From: Sepiola atlantica
Taxonomy: Eukaryota; Mollusca; Cephalopoda; Sepiida; Sepiolidae
Assembly (NCBI GenBank): GCA_963556195.1
Contig: OY744520.1
Span: 3,807,501 to 3,871,500, forward strand
Direction: 5' to 3'
Length of the DNA stretch: 64,000 nucleotides
Of this stretch, positions 35,113 to 46,477 are shown one piece after another. Each line of letters opens with the position of its first letter. The first letter of the stretch is position 1. The translations under genes and the position numbers were made by a program. Below the pieces are notes generated by a model. That model ran no database searches and had not been told where the DNA came from. It was given only the letters and a program-made list of their open reading frames with translations.

Positions 35113-35687
35113 TGATTTAACAGGAGTGGGAGTGCTGGCTCATGTTTTTTTCATTTTCTGATTGATGTTTCCCAGTCGTCGAACGATTTGGTGTTGTGAT
35201 CCATGGTGTACAAGAAATCCCCAGGTTTTTGGCGAAGGTTTTCGACCGACACTGGTCGTCTTCGTTTTTGGAACTGCTATGTTTCACGAGCAGAAACATA
35301 ACATCCCCAAAAACGATTTAGGAATATTTTAACTGGTAACACATCCATTTTTGCGGTTTCATATTGTAGTATTCGCCTCTCTATAGTAGAAGCGTTGTTC
35401 ATTCGCATAAATAAACCTAGCATTAACCATTCTCGTTATTGGGTGGGAGGGCGAAGATATGTTTAAATGTTGCTGAAATGTTTAAAATAACGTCCTCTTA
35501 GTGGATTCACCAATTTCATATTGCTTACTCATTCATCCGCCTGAAGACAGCCGATGTCGGTCGAAAACGTTCGCTAAAAATATGAGTATTACTTACACAC
35601 GATGGATAACACCAAATTGGTCGTTCGACGACTGGAAAAAATCGATCAGAAAAAGAATAAACAGTAGCTAGCACTCCTGTTAAATTA
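35113..35687. mobile_element. Foldback element 1 with 165-bp arms
   Basis: The left arm 35113-35275 and right arm 35523-35687 are inverted copies. Shared words are GATTTAACAGGAGTG / CACTCCTGTTAAAT, CCAGTCGTCGAACGA / TCGTTCGACGACTGG, and GGTTTTCGACCGACA / TGTCGGTCGAAAACG. The 250-bp centre is unassigned. Bounded by (AT)n on both sides. The inner end of the right arm holds a hammerhead-like core. Confidence 0.8.
35535..35576 (+). ncRNA. Hammerhead-like core in foldback 1
   Basis: CTGAAGA (35541-35547), a short CCG-ATGT-CGG hairpin, then GAA at 35563-35565 and the palindrome AACGTT with C35572 in position 17. Helix I has only CGC/GC pairing. The left arm has CGAAGA, i.e. a broken core, but keeps GAAA. 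Confidence 0.4.
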
Positions 35688-35706
35688 CACTTGTATAAAA
35701 GAAATA

Positions 35707-35708
<2 letters not shown>

Positions 35709-35754
<46 letters not shown>

Positions 35755-35755
35755 C
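35709..35755. repeat. (AT)n tract between two foldbacks
   Basis: 47 bp with one G at 35747. Confidence 0.97.
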
Positions 35756-35756
35756 T

Positions 35757-36272
35757 AAGCAAGCGTTGTTGAACGTCACGGAACTTTCGCGTTTGTATAT
35801 CTTCTACGTGAGCTATGCTTCTGGTTTCGGGTGGCTATCCGTATTATGCTACTCTGATAGTACTTAATTCGGCCATTTTTTTTTCGAGATCTTTAGACTT
35901 TTGCAGTCGTCGTCAAGATTATCTTTTTTTTAAATAAGAAGACTTGAGTTAATATTTTATAGGTATCGTTAAAGGGAAATGAAAGAGAGAAGAGGGTGTG
36001 TGATTGAGTTCATTTTATTCTATGGTGTGTTTGTTTGGTGTTATTGTTTATTAATTTATTTTATTAATTCTTATTTTTGCTCTTATGAAGACTATCCTGA
36101 AGACGACTGCAAAAGTCGAAAGCGCACGAAAAAATGGCTGAATTAAGAACTATCGGATTAAGTACTATACGGATTGCCACCTGAAACCACAAAGATAGCT
36201 CGACGGTTTGAGAACCTCACGCAGAAGATATACAAACGCGAAAGTTTCGTGACGTCCAACAATACTTGCTTT
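35757..36272. mobile_element. Foldback element 2 with 180-bp arms
   Basis: Left arm 35757-35936 and right arm 36090-36272. Shared words are AAGCAAGCGTTGTTGAACGTCACG / CGTGACGTCCAACAATACTTGCTTT (imperfect), CTTTCGCGTTTGTATATCTTC / GAAGATATACAAACGCGAAAG, and GACTTTTGCAGTCGTC / GACGACTGCAAAAGTC. The arms differ in sequence from foldback 1 but share the design. The centre (35937-36089) is T-rich and unassigned. (AT)n on both sides. Confidence 0.82.
36090..36130 (+). ncRNA. Hammerhead-like core in foldback 2
   Basis: CTGAAGA at 36097-36103, GACT-GCAAA-AGTC hairpin, GAAAGCGCA after it. Helix III is poor (GCGC palindrome offset from the core). The left-arm counterpart reads TTGACGA and TAAA. Confidence 0.3.
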
Positions 36273-36287
36273 GATAAGGACTTGCTG

Positions 36288-36289
<2 letters not shown>

Positions 36290-36335
<46 letters not shown>
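36290..36335. repeat. (AT)n tract
   Basis: Right boundary of foldback 2. Confidence 0.97.
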
Positions 36336-36338
<3 letters not shown>

Positions 36339-37291
36339 AAATTAGCAATATGTTATGTATAATGTAACTTTTTTTTTTCTCTAGAATTATACACTACATA
36401 GAGATTAATCAATAGCATTTGTGATTATATGATCAAGAGATGGCAGATTGTCTATGTTGGGGCCTTTTGGTCTACGTGTAGTAAATTATATTGGCGCCAC
36501 ATTTTCCATTGAATCTTTTGAGTATGTCTTCATAGAAAGAGACACGCTCTTAAGCAGATTCTAAGACTTTTAAAATCGGCCCATAACAGAAAGAATATAA
36601 TATTGAGAAAAGTTTGCAAAACATCAGATGAAATATTAGTATGAATAGTGAAACGGTTTTCCCTTTAAGTTCATGTCACTGATTTTAATTTCCGATCATC
36701 TGACACTATTTTGCATCTACTTCAATTCATCTCGCCTTTTATACAATTCACGTAAACATATTAGGTTATACCACTTTTTAGTTTATTTCAAATACCTTTC
36801 ATACGCTTTGGTTTATAGCTTTTATTGAACATTATAAAGTTATGCAAGCAACAGATAGCACCAGCAGAAACCGCTGTAATGCGGGTGATCGACTTAATGC
36901 AGCAACGACCCATTGTTGATTCAAGGTAAACATTATGTAATCTCAAAAGATTGTAATGTGATAGCAAATAGCGAAATAGGCGTGAAATTGGAAGATTCGG
37001 TAGTTCGTAAATACAACTCATTGTTTAATCACCACTAGTAAAACTCTGGTAAGATCGAAAAAAATATGGAACACTGTAAGCCTAATCTCGTCGTGACGTC
37101 ACTCCAGAAATACTATCTTACCGTATCTCTTAGCATGCAATACCTGCTTGCCTGTTTCTCTCCTATGAATTATTTCCTCTGTTGAATATCGACATGATCA
37201 GTGAGAATAAAATCTGATATATATGTTATTTCGTCTTTAAGTCTAGCCTGTTTGTCTGCGGCTGGGTTACGTTGAAACCGTAACAGATGTT
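36336..37291. other. Unassigned AT-rich DNA
   Basis: No element recognised. Confidence 0.45.
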
Positions 37292-37371
37292 GCATACCGT
37301 GCCCCAAATGGGCCGTTTCAGTTCTCGTTTTGTATACCCTACCCGGAATGGACCGTGGCAGTTCTCGCTTT
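37292..37371. repeat. Two-copy tandem repeat, 40-bp unit
   Basis: Units at 37292-37331 and 37332-37371 share ATACC, CC(A/G)GAATGG-CCGT and CAGTTCTCG(T/C)TTT. GC-rich for this window. Confidence 0.75.
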
Positions 37372-37415
37372 AACAACTGGTAACTCCCAACACCAAAAAT
37401 GTATATGTTGCATAC

Positions 37416-37540
37416 CTTTTAATTTCTCGTACCGTTACTTCGTCGCAGAGGGACGCCGTCTCGATGTTGTCTAGTCTTTAAATTATCGTACCCTTCACTT
37501 CCTAGTCGCGTGGGGGCGCCGTCCCGGTGTCGTCCTGTGG
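37416..37540. repeat. Two-copy tandem repeat, about 60-bp unit
   Basis: Both units run CTTTTAAAT-TCGTACC...ACTTC...TCGC...GGG(A/G)CGCCGTC(T/C)CG(A/G)TGT. Together with the preceding 40-bp pair this forms a 250-bp block of paired GC-rich repeats, as often seen in LTR or DNA-transposon subterminal regions. Confidence 0.7.
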
Positions 37541-37647
37541 TTGTTCACGTTTCTCCTACTGCCGTGAGCATCGCTGCTACAGCAAAACGCTTAATGATTG
37601 ACTCAGGAAACTAACAATTATTTAAACTTTCAATTCTGTTTTATTTC

Positions 37648-37786
37648 AGGCGTCAAATTTCCGTCGCTTGGAGATACTTCACCAACGTTAAGTAAGAGAG
37701 AGACCAACTTACTGCTTTATCGTAGTTAATTCCTATTTAATTCCTTAGCCATTCGAGGAATTGGAAAGCAGAGATTCGACGCCTGT
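37648..37786. repeat. Short inverted repeat pair around a 100-bp centre
   Basis: CAGGCGTCAAATTTCCG (about 37648) and its imperfect complement CAGAGATTCGACGCCTG (about 37770). This may mark the ends of a small non-autonomous element; no target duplication is clear. Confidence 0.4.
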
Positions 37787-40700
37787 ATTCTCTCAGGGAA
37801 TTTAATTCTCCTAATCATGTTTAAGACTACATAGAGAAACACGTCTGGTCAGTTCGCCTCCAAGACCCAGACTGGCAAAACACAGCTTCCCACACAGAAG
37901 TCCGTGACGCAACAGAGCCCCTATCGCGGGTGCACAATGACCCTTGATCTGAGGTCTCGTCAACGTTGTGACCCTGTCAGCGTCTGTGATAACAGCCCCA
38001 TTCTGCACTCGACTGTACGGGTCCACCCGCACTAAATCGCGCAAGCCAAACCAAACGATTTCTAACACATACGTCACCTCAAGATGCGTCCATCCTCACA
38101 GAGACATTAGCTTACACAGAGAGCGTATTTTACATCAGCTCTTTCTAAGAGAAAGTTGGCTGATTCAATATGTGTTCGCTAGTTTATACCAACTATTTAT
38201 TGGTACAGTCCCTTCGTATTTTCTATTTTTAGCTTGCTTCTATCGCTTTACAACATGTACAAATATAAATATTTGTAAACCACCGAAAAATACGCTACTA
38301 AGTATACGATGAATGTATTTACATATTGTTTTTATTGGCAGAACACATTAGAAATAATGTTATTAATCAAAACTAATTCGCTTTGAACTAATGCTGGATA
38401 TAATTTATGTCTACTGTTTGTGGATTATCAAAAACATGTTTCTTAGGTTAAAAGGATATTCATGTAATGTATTATTGTTTTTATATTATGTTAATTTCTT
38501 TTAAATTTATAAAATACGTGAGATCTGACTCCGAATATTGATATAATACATAATACTGCTTAAGTTATGTGTACTTTATCTATTTAGTGTTGACTAATCA
38601 AAAGTGTGTATTTGCATACAGACAAACAAACTCCACAAACACTATAACTTAGTAATAGTACATATGTTATGTTCTGGGAGGACTTGACATTTATAATTAT
38701 TCTGCGACTTGTGTGTCCGTATTATTTTTAAAGGTCAATCACATAATATGTTCTTATTCGTTGACACATTCGCAATTAATGAAAAAAGCCGCCGGCTCTT
38801 AGATCTATCCTTGGTGCGTATAGTACATACCGAACACATCAAATATATATTCATCGATCAATCCGTACACGGACGAGTTTACTTCAACTTTACACGTAAC
38901 AGATGCTTGAAGCATGCGACCTATCTTCTGTCTCAATCCATAAACCAAATGGCAAACAGATAAGTGCAATGCTTTCAGTAAGGCATAATCGTTTATTCTG
39001 TAATTCCGTGATGGCTATTGTGTTCCATGGTATTAATTTTGTCTTCCGGGTATCCTCGATAGAAGTAATTAAACGATATTAAATCGGCAGAATTATAACT
39101 AAACAACGATGAGTGCAGTAATGTATAGTTGAATTGAAATGCTTCGGGACAACTTGCAAAGTAGCACGCGCTTCCTGGGGAACAGGAGCTGCAATTCAAA
39201 GATGAAGAAGATCAACCCTTGTATGAATAATGTGTTCTCGTGCCTTGCATCACTGGAAGGGGTAAACGCAATGCATTATCCAGTGTGGTATGTCCGCATG
39301 AATCCAATGGATGCAGTAGAAAGGACTATACAAAAACCACATTAACTGGTATAAAGAGTGTACTCCATCTACAAAAGATCAAGAAGAAACATGAAACATA
39401 TGTAAATGTATCTCATACCGATGCAACTTCTATTACAAAATAAAGCAACGCAGACCAACAAAACTTTCATTTAAGACTTAGTCGTGACAGAGGGACGGAT
39501 GCTATACTTCAAACTTACCTGGTACATACTAACAAAAATGATATAAAAAATTTAAATATAGATTGGCTTGCAAAGTATCTGCTTGGAGCATATAATATAA
39601 ACCGCGTCCATCCAACTTGCACGTTTTGCGTGACACGCTGATCTACTGAAATATATATATTGTGTTTCATTGCTTCCCACAGCAGAAGGATGTCGAACAA
39701 GAACGACGGATCGAAGAAAAAACTAACTCTTCAGAGGTGGCATCGAATATCATAATCAAAATATAATGATAGTTAAACTTATATCTAGAACTTTTATTCC
39801 AATTTTAAGTAGAATGCATTGCATTATTTTGATTTTAGAAAATATCTAAAATGTAAAGTTTAGACTAATTTGAAATTGAAATGTAGTAAATGACTGGTGT
39901 CTAATAACTATGAGTCAAATTCAATGCAAATCTGAAATATCTCAATTTGTAAATTGGGTTGTTTATATTTCCTACATACAAAACTTTACTATTCTACATA
40001 AACAGAATTTATGGAATATTTATAAATACAAGTCTAATACCATATTTTTAAAATTTCACAAAAATAAAAAAGGATCCTAATTTTCACGAAGAGATACAGT
40101 CCCCGCTATGCTGTTTTTGCAATAGATTAACTTAAATTTAATATATCTCTTATTACGACAATCTACGCATTTTAATGAGTGTATTAGTTCATGAGTCAAT
40201 GATTTACATACCAAATATACAAATATATGCATATACCTAACTTTATACACACAATATTAATTAATACATTGTATTAAGCATGAATGTATCAATCCCTGCA
40301 CGCAGATCTACACCAACATTTATTGCGTATATTTGGTAAAATAGTACATACGTAATGGGGTATCGTTATGCCGGTATTATGTAGTAGTTAATCTTGTGTG
40401 TGGAGTTTATGGCTCTTCCTACTTGTGTAGCTGTCGATATTTCGACTGCATTTTTTTTGCTTCTGCAAAATCAAATAAGTAAGCAAAATTGTGAATATTT
40501 TAGTATATGTGTCTGAACTGTAGTTGACCATCACCCTTACATTTATTGCCTATATTAATACTCTTCTTTGTAAGCTTCACTTGAAAGCTATACCTCTTCA
40601 ATCACTGTCCCGATTATATCTAATTGTCTCATCAATCTTTGCATTATATAAAAAGAACATCAGCACGTCACACATGTTTCCATTTATTTCACTATATTTA

Positions 40701-42547
40701 TTCATGTTAATCAAAGTAAAGAAAATATCAAGTTTTTATAAATGTCTTCTTCTGATTTTTATAGGCAAACCTATATGTATATTGATATACACTTACGAGC
40801 GGATCCTCGTGTAAATTCCCTGGTGATTCATTCTGCATAATTTAGTCTTACCAGTTGTATTGCTTTTCAAAAAAGTAATCACTTTTAGTGTCATTACTAT
40901 TATAAAATGCAGGAATCCTTTCCTATTTGTCTGTAAAAATAATTGTCATAGTCAGCTAAACCGTCTATAAATAAGTAAAAGTAATATGTTTCTTTTTTCT
41001 TGTATTTATTTAAAACTATAACACAATACATAATTTATATCGTCTTACCGTAAACGTAATTGTAAGATACCCATTTTCCAAATTAACAAAACGGATATCC
41101 AGTTTTTAAATGTATTTAAAATTGTCAATGAGACAAAACAATTTTGTTTTTTAACAATTAATATTAAAATGGGTGAAGTCGGATATTTTTACATTAGCGA
41201 AATCCGATGAATCAAAAATCACTATCGTTCATTTTATAACGTTATCATGTACGTACGGACATGATGTTGCTTAGTGTATTATTATATAGTATCATAAAAG
41301 TGTGCCCCGCCACAGTCTACTATTTTCTTCCAAAGATTTAATAACTCGCTAATGCAACTTAAAAATTAATCTTTAGTTTTATGTTCGAAAGGCATGTGTC
41401 TCTAAATCGGCTGGTCTCCCCGATAATATCAAAACTAAGGAATACATACTGATCTGTTTGTGAGATACATTGAGAATATGGTGGATGTGATATCATTTCC
41501 AAAATTAGTTCTAATATTGTGTCCAGATCCACATAAAACCCTACATGCGTTAGTTAACGTTGAACGGTATGAAGAAAGGATATTTCACTTAGAATACACA
41601 TTAGATTAACATGATAATTCAGTCTAGAAATTACAGTTAGTAATTAACAAACGTGTCAGGAAAGTAACATCACACACAGGAAGTTGTGAGTGAGCGGATT
41701 ATAAACTATCTTGACTCTTGTCTCTATGGCAGAATAGACGTGTTTTTGAAGATTTTGTTTTCTCACACTAAGGACTGAATAAATATAAAGACAATAATAT
41801 TATTCTATATGGTAAGAACATTTAGAAGAAAAAAGAAAAAAAGCTATATTAAAACACAAAATGAAAGTTTGCTATTGTTATTAATAACAATTACAATGAC
41901 TAATATTAAGAAAGATAAGAAGACAGATGAACCGCCATCACTCGTATTACTGATTCGAAGATCAACGTGTCATAAACTCAACACAGAAATCTACGTTCGC
42001 CGGACATTTGTTGACGTTGAAAAATCGCGGCTGCAATGACACATACCGAGCGATACCTGTATGATAAAGTGTATGGTATGACGTGGCAAAAACAGCTAGA
42101 ACACATCTGTAAGCTGCCATTCCTCTGACAAGCAGGAATATTTTTGTAAAATAGTCATGATTTTGTTACAAATCTTACAATATCTACAAAGGAATTTGAG
42201 TGTAAATGAACAGTAGTCTAATTTAAACGTACATTTTCTCGATGATATGTATTTTTAAATGTGTTCTATCTATTTACATGATGTACATGCTACTTAGTAT
42301 TATTCCCATTTCACAACGAATAAGTTCCAGTGTCTCATGTCCTTTCATCAAGAATAGACGCCATTTATTTTAGGTAGAATTCAACTTAGAGTAAAGCTTA
42401 GCAAATATATTAGTCCACTTGATACTATGCCTTGTAGTACAATCTAAGATGGATATAGATAGAAGTTCTATCACCCGAATATCTAGTAGGACTTTTTAAC
42501 TATATTCATATTATATTTTCTATACTTATATTGTAATCAATAAGTGG

Positions 42548-42548
<1 letters not shown>
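37787..42548. other. Long unassigned AT-rich stretch
   Basis: 37800-38120 is GC-richer and has opposed open frames (37811-38077 minus, 37968-38312 plus) without motifs. From 38120 on nothing is recognised: no long frame with a domain, no structured repeat, and conspicuously no (AT)n longer than a few units. Confidence 0.5.

Positions 42549-42581
<33 letters not shown>
42549..42581. repeat. (TTA)n tract
   Basis: Eleven units; no LINE remnant was recognised beside it. Confidence 0.95.
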
Positions 42582-42582
<1 letters not shown>

Positions 42583-43580
42583 TCTGAGCCTTCCTTCCAT
42601 TTGTAATTAGTATAATTAAGCATGTTACACATTTATGAACGTCTTCATTAAATTTAGAGATTGATTATGTTGATTAATTATTACACTTTGATACTCACGA
42701 AAGATATCACGTAAAGCTCGGTAATATTTTTAGTTAAACTTGTGCTATTTCAAACGACCGACTCGAATTGGTTCCCATATCGTTAATCCGTGTCATTGGT
42801 TGCGTTAACTGCGCTGATTCATTTCCAAATGAAAACGGTCCAAAACCAGAGACTCCATCCAACGGGTGATGTGTATCTCTTATGTTCGAAATATGAGTTT
42901 TTACTTGCTAATCACATGTCAAGAATATGTGTTTTTGTACGATCTTACTTTCATACTAGGACTTAAAATATACCATGTCGTCTGTTTTATGAAACCGTCC
43001 CCACAGCGAGTCTCTCCTCATTTCGTGGAGGTAAATGGTTGCTTTTATTTTTGTCTCCGTTATTAGAGGCCGAGATTTGTTACATAACGCTTTAATCACT
43101 ATGAACAATGAGAAAATACCGACGGATATATTTAAAGCTAGGCCAAATGCCTATATTTGGAGAACTGTTCTACCATTATACACGAAACCTCTGTCTAACT
43201 TTGCATCGTATGAAGAATGTAAAGTTACCTGTTCTTGAACTTCGCATTGTTCACTTTTCTATGAAAACATTGTCTGGAACAAATTAAACATTGCTGTCAG
43301 ATTTTTGATCGGAGGCGATTTAAACCACGACCCTGTCGTATGCAACGGTTGAAATCAATACACGCAAGGCTATCATGTATTGGCCAAAACTTTGATGCTT
43401 ATCTGTTGCCTTGAACTTCTGATCCTAAACACATTCATGTTCCCTGTTACATATCTTATTTTATCCCACGTAGATGAAGCATCCATTTATCTTGGATCGG
43501 TAGGCTAAAGTCAGTGATCTTCAAATAAAATTATTCAAATTTGGTTTAATCTGACTACTATTCTAATTTTGGGTGTTTTT
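42582..43580. other. Unassigned DNA
   Basis: The frames at 42866-43066 and 43035-43238 (+) overlap in different frames and match nothing known. Confidence 0.45.
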
Positions 43581-43640
43581 ATCACAACGTTTCAGCCGAT
43601 GTAATCTCCGACCTTCTTCAGGCGTACTTTGTTGAACTCG
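43581..43640 (-). ncRNA. Hammerhead-like motif
   Basis: On the minus strand: CTGAAGA (43615-43621), then GAAACGTT (43586-43593). Helix I would use CGC before the core against GTG after it (one wobble). The ACGT palindrome and following U match the PLE-tail copies at 13082 and 62670. Helix II is weak. The overlapping frame 43592-43786 (-) ends inside it and is not assigned. Confidence 0.35.
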
Positions 43641-43825
43641 GCAATCTTTCTGTCGAATTCGTGAATCTGGACGGAATTTCGAACGGAACCACGGGAGTAG
43701 CATGATTTCGGTCGATGTTCCATGACTGGGAAGAAGTGTTCAGTTATTCGCAATTCTTCGTATCGTCCACACTGTCGATTGAACATTCGACTTTCAGATG
43801 ACTGTCACTTAGAACTGAAGTTTAC

Positions 43826-43862
43826 TTGCGTGGCGCAGTGGATATAGTACGAAGTCAGAAAT
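43826..43862 (+). mobile_element. tRNA-like SINE head fragment
   Basis: GCGTGGCGCAGTGGATATAG resembles a tRNA 5' half with an A-box (TGGCGCAGTGG). No B-box is found before the (AT)n at 43932, so it is truncated. Confidence 0.4.
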
Positions 43863-43931
43863 TCTGTAAGAAAATAAATAAACTCAATAAGGGCTCACTT
43901 GGAAATACATTTAAGAGCATTAACAACGGGT

Positions 43932-44179
<248 letters not shown>

Positions 44180-44312
44180 TTATTTTAATAAAATATTAAA
44201 GTGTGTATTACGCACAGACGATATCGTTTCGGGTTTTTTGATCTCATCACTGCCGTAGTGATGAGATCAAACTTCGAGACAAACGCTCGCTACCACATCG
44301 CTACAGACAATC
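44180..44312 (-). mobile_element. tRNA-SINE-like unit with a perfect 12-bp hairpin
   Basis: On the minus strand, AGCGATGTGGTAGCGAGCG and TCGAAGTTTGATCTC stand where tRNA A- and B-boxes would. Then comes GATCTCATCACT (44240-44251), loop GCCGT, AGTGATGAGATC (44257-44268), a perfect stem. Downstream GAAACGATATCGTC has the GAA-palindrome-U-C shape of a hammerhead 3' half, and GTGATGA could be a mutated 5' core. The unit ends in AT-rich sequence and (AT)n. Confidence 0.45.
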
Positions 44313-44484
44313 AGCACATACAATAATTGAGATTTAAGTAGGCTTACTCGGGGAGGCAGGGAAAAGCGTTATTATTGGCAACAGTGTTTTACGTTAGTGC
44401 GGAACTTGCTTTCTCGCAAATGACAACAAACTTATTTCACCAAACTTATCTCAATATCACGGTGCTCTATTTCTAAAACTATAT

Positions 44485-44559
<75 letters not shown>

Positions 44560-44705
44560 AGAGGTAGCATTATTAAAATCAATAAACAGACGAGTGGGAA
44601 AAAAAAAAAAAAAGGAAAATTGTTAAAATTACCTTAAGGCCTTGTCGTCTGACCCTCTGAGAGGAAACGTCAGAATGGTAAATTAAAAACTAAAAGTCGA
44701 ATGAG

Positions 44706-44707
<2 letters not shown>
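44313..44707. repeat. Unassigned spacer with two (AT)n tracts
   Basis: Contains (AT)n at 44491-44556 and the start of another at 44708; an A15-type run at about 44600-44614. Confidence 0.6.

Positions 44708-44743
<36 letters not shown>
44708..44743. repeat. (AT)n tract
   Basis: Directly precedes repeat family B copy 1. Confidence 0.97.
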
Positions 44744-44747
<4 letters not shown>

Positions 44748-45052
44748 GTGTTAGATTATGAGGGGCTCTGTATTTATGAAAAGGTGTAAGTAAGCTAGTA
44801 TGAACCGTGCCCGGGATCAGTTTAAGAACGTAAGTACAGATTAGTATGGCCCGATATTTGATTAAATGATTCATTCAAAAATCATAATAAATTGATAAGA
44901 TTTGGTCGATATTAATGGTTCGGGTTTAAGAGGAATGTCAGACACAGAGCGAGGGTCTGTGAAAAAGCTTTTTGTTGTCGAGACGAGAGTCGAGATCAGT
45001 CCGCCATGAAAGTCGAAGCGAGAAGATGCCACAAAAGCTAGTTCGTTTTCTC
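44744..45052 (+). repeat. Repeat family B, copy 1
   Basis: Begins ACAGGTGTTAGATTATGAGG at the (AT)n edge and ends near AAAGCTAGTTC. It matches 61125-61452 almost throughout (TATTTATGAAAAGGTGTAAG; GATAAGATTTGGTCGATATT; GAGTCGAGATCAGTCCGCCA). It lacks a 30-35 bp insert present in copy 2. No coding motif is recognised; the minus-strand frame at 44871-45071 is not conserved between copies. Confidence 0.85.
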
Positions 45053-45735
45053 CACAATCTATTGTTTTCAAAGATAAAGATCACTCATCGATGAAAGATA
45101 CAATACCCTTAAGAGGTTCCACCAAACATTCCGAGGATAGTAAATATAAAATGGCAAGCTCACATACCCGACAACGCTGTTGACAGCAAGTTGTTGTGTT
45201 AAATATGTGTGTGCGCGTCTCCCATATCCTCGTATCAAGACACCTATATAGAGGGAAGGCGATACACTGAACAAACAATTCCCATGTGAGAAATTCCAGC
45301 ACGATAAACTTTCAACATTGAAATCAAGTTTTTAAAATGCTGTCATAGACAGTCTAAAGGCTTTTAGTGTGAATGTATATAACTACGGGATGGTTGCTTC
45401 TACGCGATAAGTTTGGTGGAATCCATTCTATTATGGCTGTAGGAGATTTGACGACAGGCGAATAGAATAATCTATCTTGAAACGTACTTATTTGAAGCAG
45501 TATCTATTGAACGCCTCGCGCACGTTGCATGGCGTCAATGTAGGGTGTGTGTGTTACAAAGACAGTCTGTTGATCCCAAGTAAGCAAACAATTACGCGAG
45601 CAATGGACAAAAAAAGATAACTATGTAAAAATGGAAGTCAGATGCCTCGTATGTCTTATAAAGAAGTGAATTAGCTCATAGGCGTGTAATGCAATAATGT
45701 AAGCGTGGGCTGCTTTTATAAATAAGTGTCAATCA

Positions 45736-45736
<1 letters not shown>
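45053..45736. other. Unassigned DNA
   Basis: Minus-strand frames at 45068-45302 have no known motif. Confidence 0.45.
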
Positions 45737-45827
<91 letters not shown>

Positions 45828-45842
45828 CGAGAGAGAAAGAGA
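45737..45842. repeat. (TC)n-(AT)n-(GA)n palindromic block
   Basis: TC 45737-45759, AT 45759-45810, GA 45811-45842. The whole block of about 105 bp can fold into one hairpin because the outer tracts are complementary. Confidence 0.97.
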
Positions 45843-46377
45843 GATATATAGATAGAGAGAGGGAGAGATAGCAAGGGTTAAACGAGACGGACAGACAGGT
45901 CAAATGACAAATTAGCGGTATATCATACTGAGATGTAATGTCAATTTTGGCGGAAAAAAAAAACTTACATGCGTTTGCTTCAAAATTCGAAAGATACATT
46001 AAAAAATCCAGATAAGTATATTGACATCCTGTATTTAGAGTTTGTTTCGTTATATTCAGCAGGTGTTTGGAGATAATGCGATTAAATAAAAAAAAATGGC
46101 CGCACATCAGCGGAGAGTGATCAACGTTCTGACATGCCCCAAACTGTTCGGAGTGCAGCTGTTGTTGAGAGGGTTCGAAAACAGAAATAATGCGATATGC
46201 GACGGAGGAGATGAACACCATTCTAACAGAAGATGATGTTTCCGGTAGTGGATTTATCGGTGTGCCTGGTGTGTGCAAGCACAAGTTGCCTATTTAAATG
46301 GGATTACACTCTCAACCACGTCCCGTATTTGAAATAGTTATTCTGGCCTAAAGTCGTATACGTTTTAGACAGGCCTC

Positions 46378-46380
<3 letters not shown>
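45843..46380. other. Unassigned DNA
   Basis: A minus-strand frame of 183 codons (45733-46284) starts in the (GA)n block. The non-repetitive part shows no domain that I know. Confidence 0.45.

Positions 46381-46422
<42 letters not shown>
46381..46422. repeat. (AT)n tract
   Basis: Runs straight into helix I of the hammerhead-like motif at 46423. Confidence 0.97.
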
Positions 46423-46425
<3 letters not shown>

Positions 46426-46477
46426 CCTGATGATCTGCCAAGCATGTACCTGCTTGGTAGTGAAACACGTATAGGAA
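46423..46477 (+). ncRNA. Hammerhead-like motif with a strong helix II
   Basis: Core CTGATGA at 46427-46433 and GAA at 46462-46464. Helix II is ten pairs, CTGCCAAGCA (46435-46444) with TGCTTGGTAG (46451-46460), one G-U, loop TGTACC; a U/U mismatch sits next to the core. Helix I pairs TTCC (46423-46426) with GGAA (46474-46477) perfectly. Helix III is weak (ACACGTAT, nearly palindromic), followed by A46473 at position 17. The short helix III fits the dimer-acting type described for PLEs. Confidence 0.55.

Noticed and set aside
35880..35935. Left-arm hammerhead-like motif of foldback 2 on the minus strand
   Set aside because: The core reads TTGACGA and TAAA; both conserved boxes are broken, so only the right-arm copy is listed.
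45733..46284. 183-codon minus-strand frame, the longest in the window
   Set aside because: Its C-terminal third is (GA)n/(AT)n translation and the remainder has no recognisable domain, splice signal or homologous copy here.
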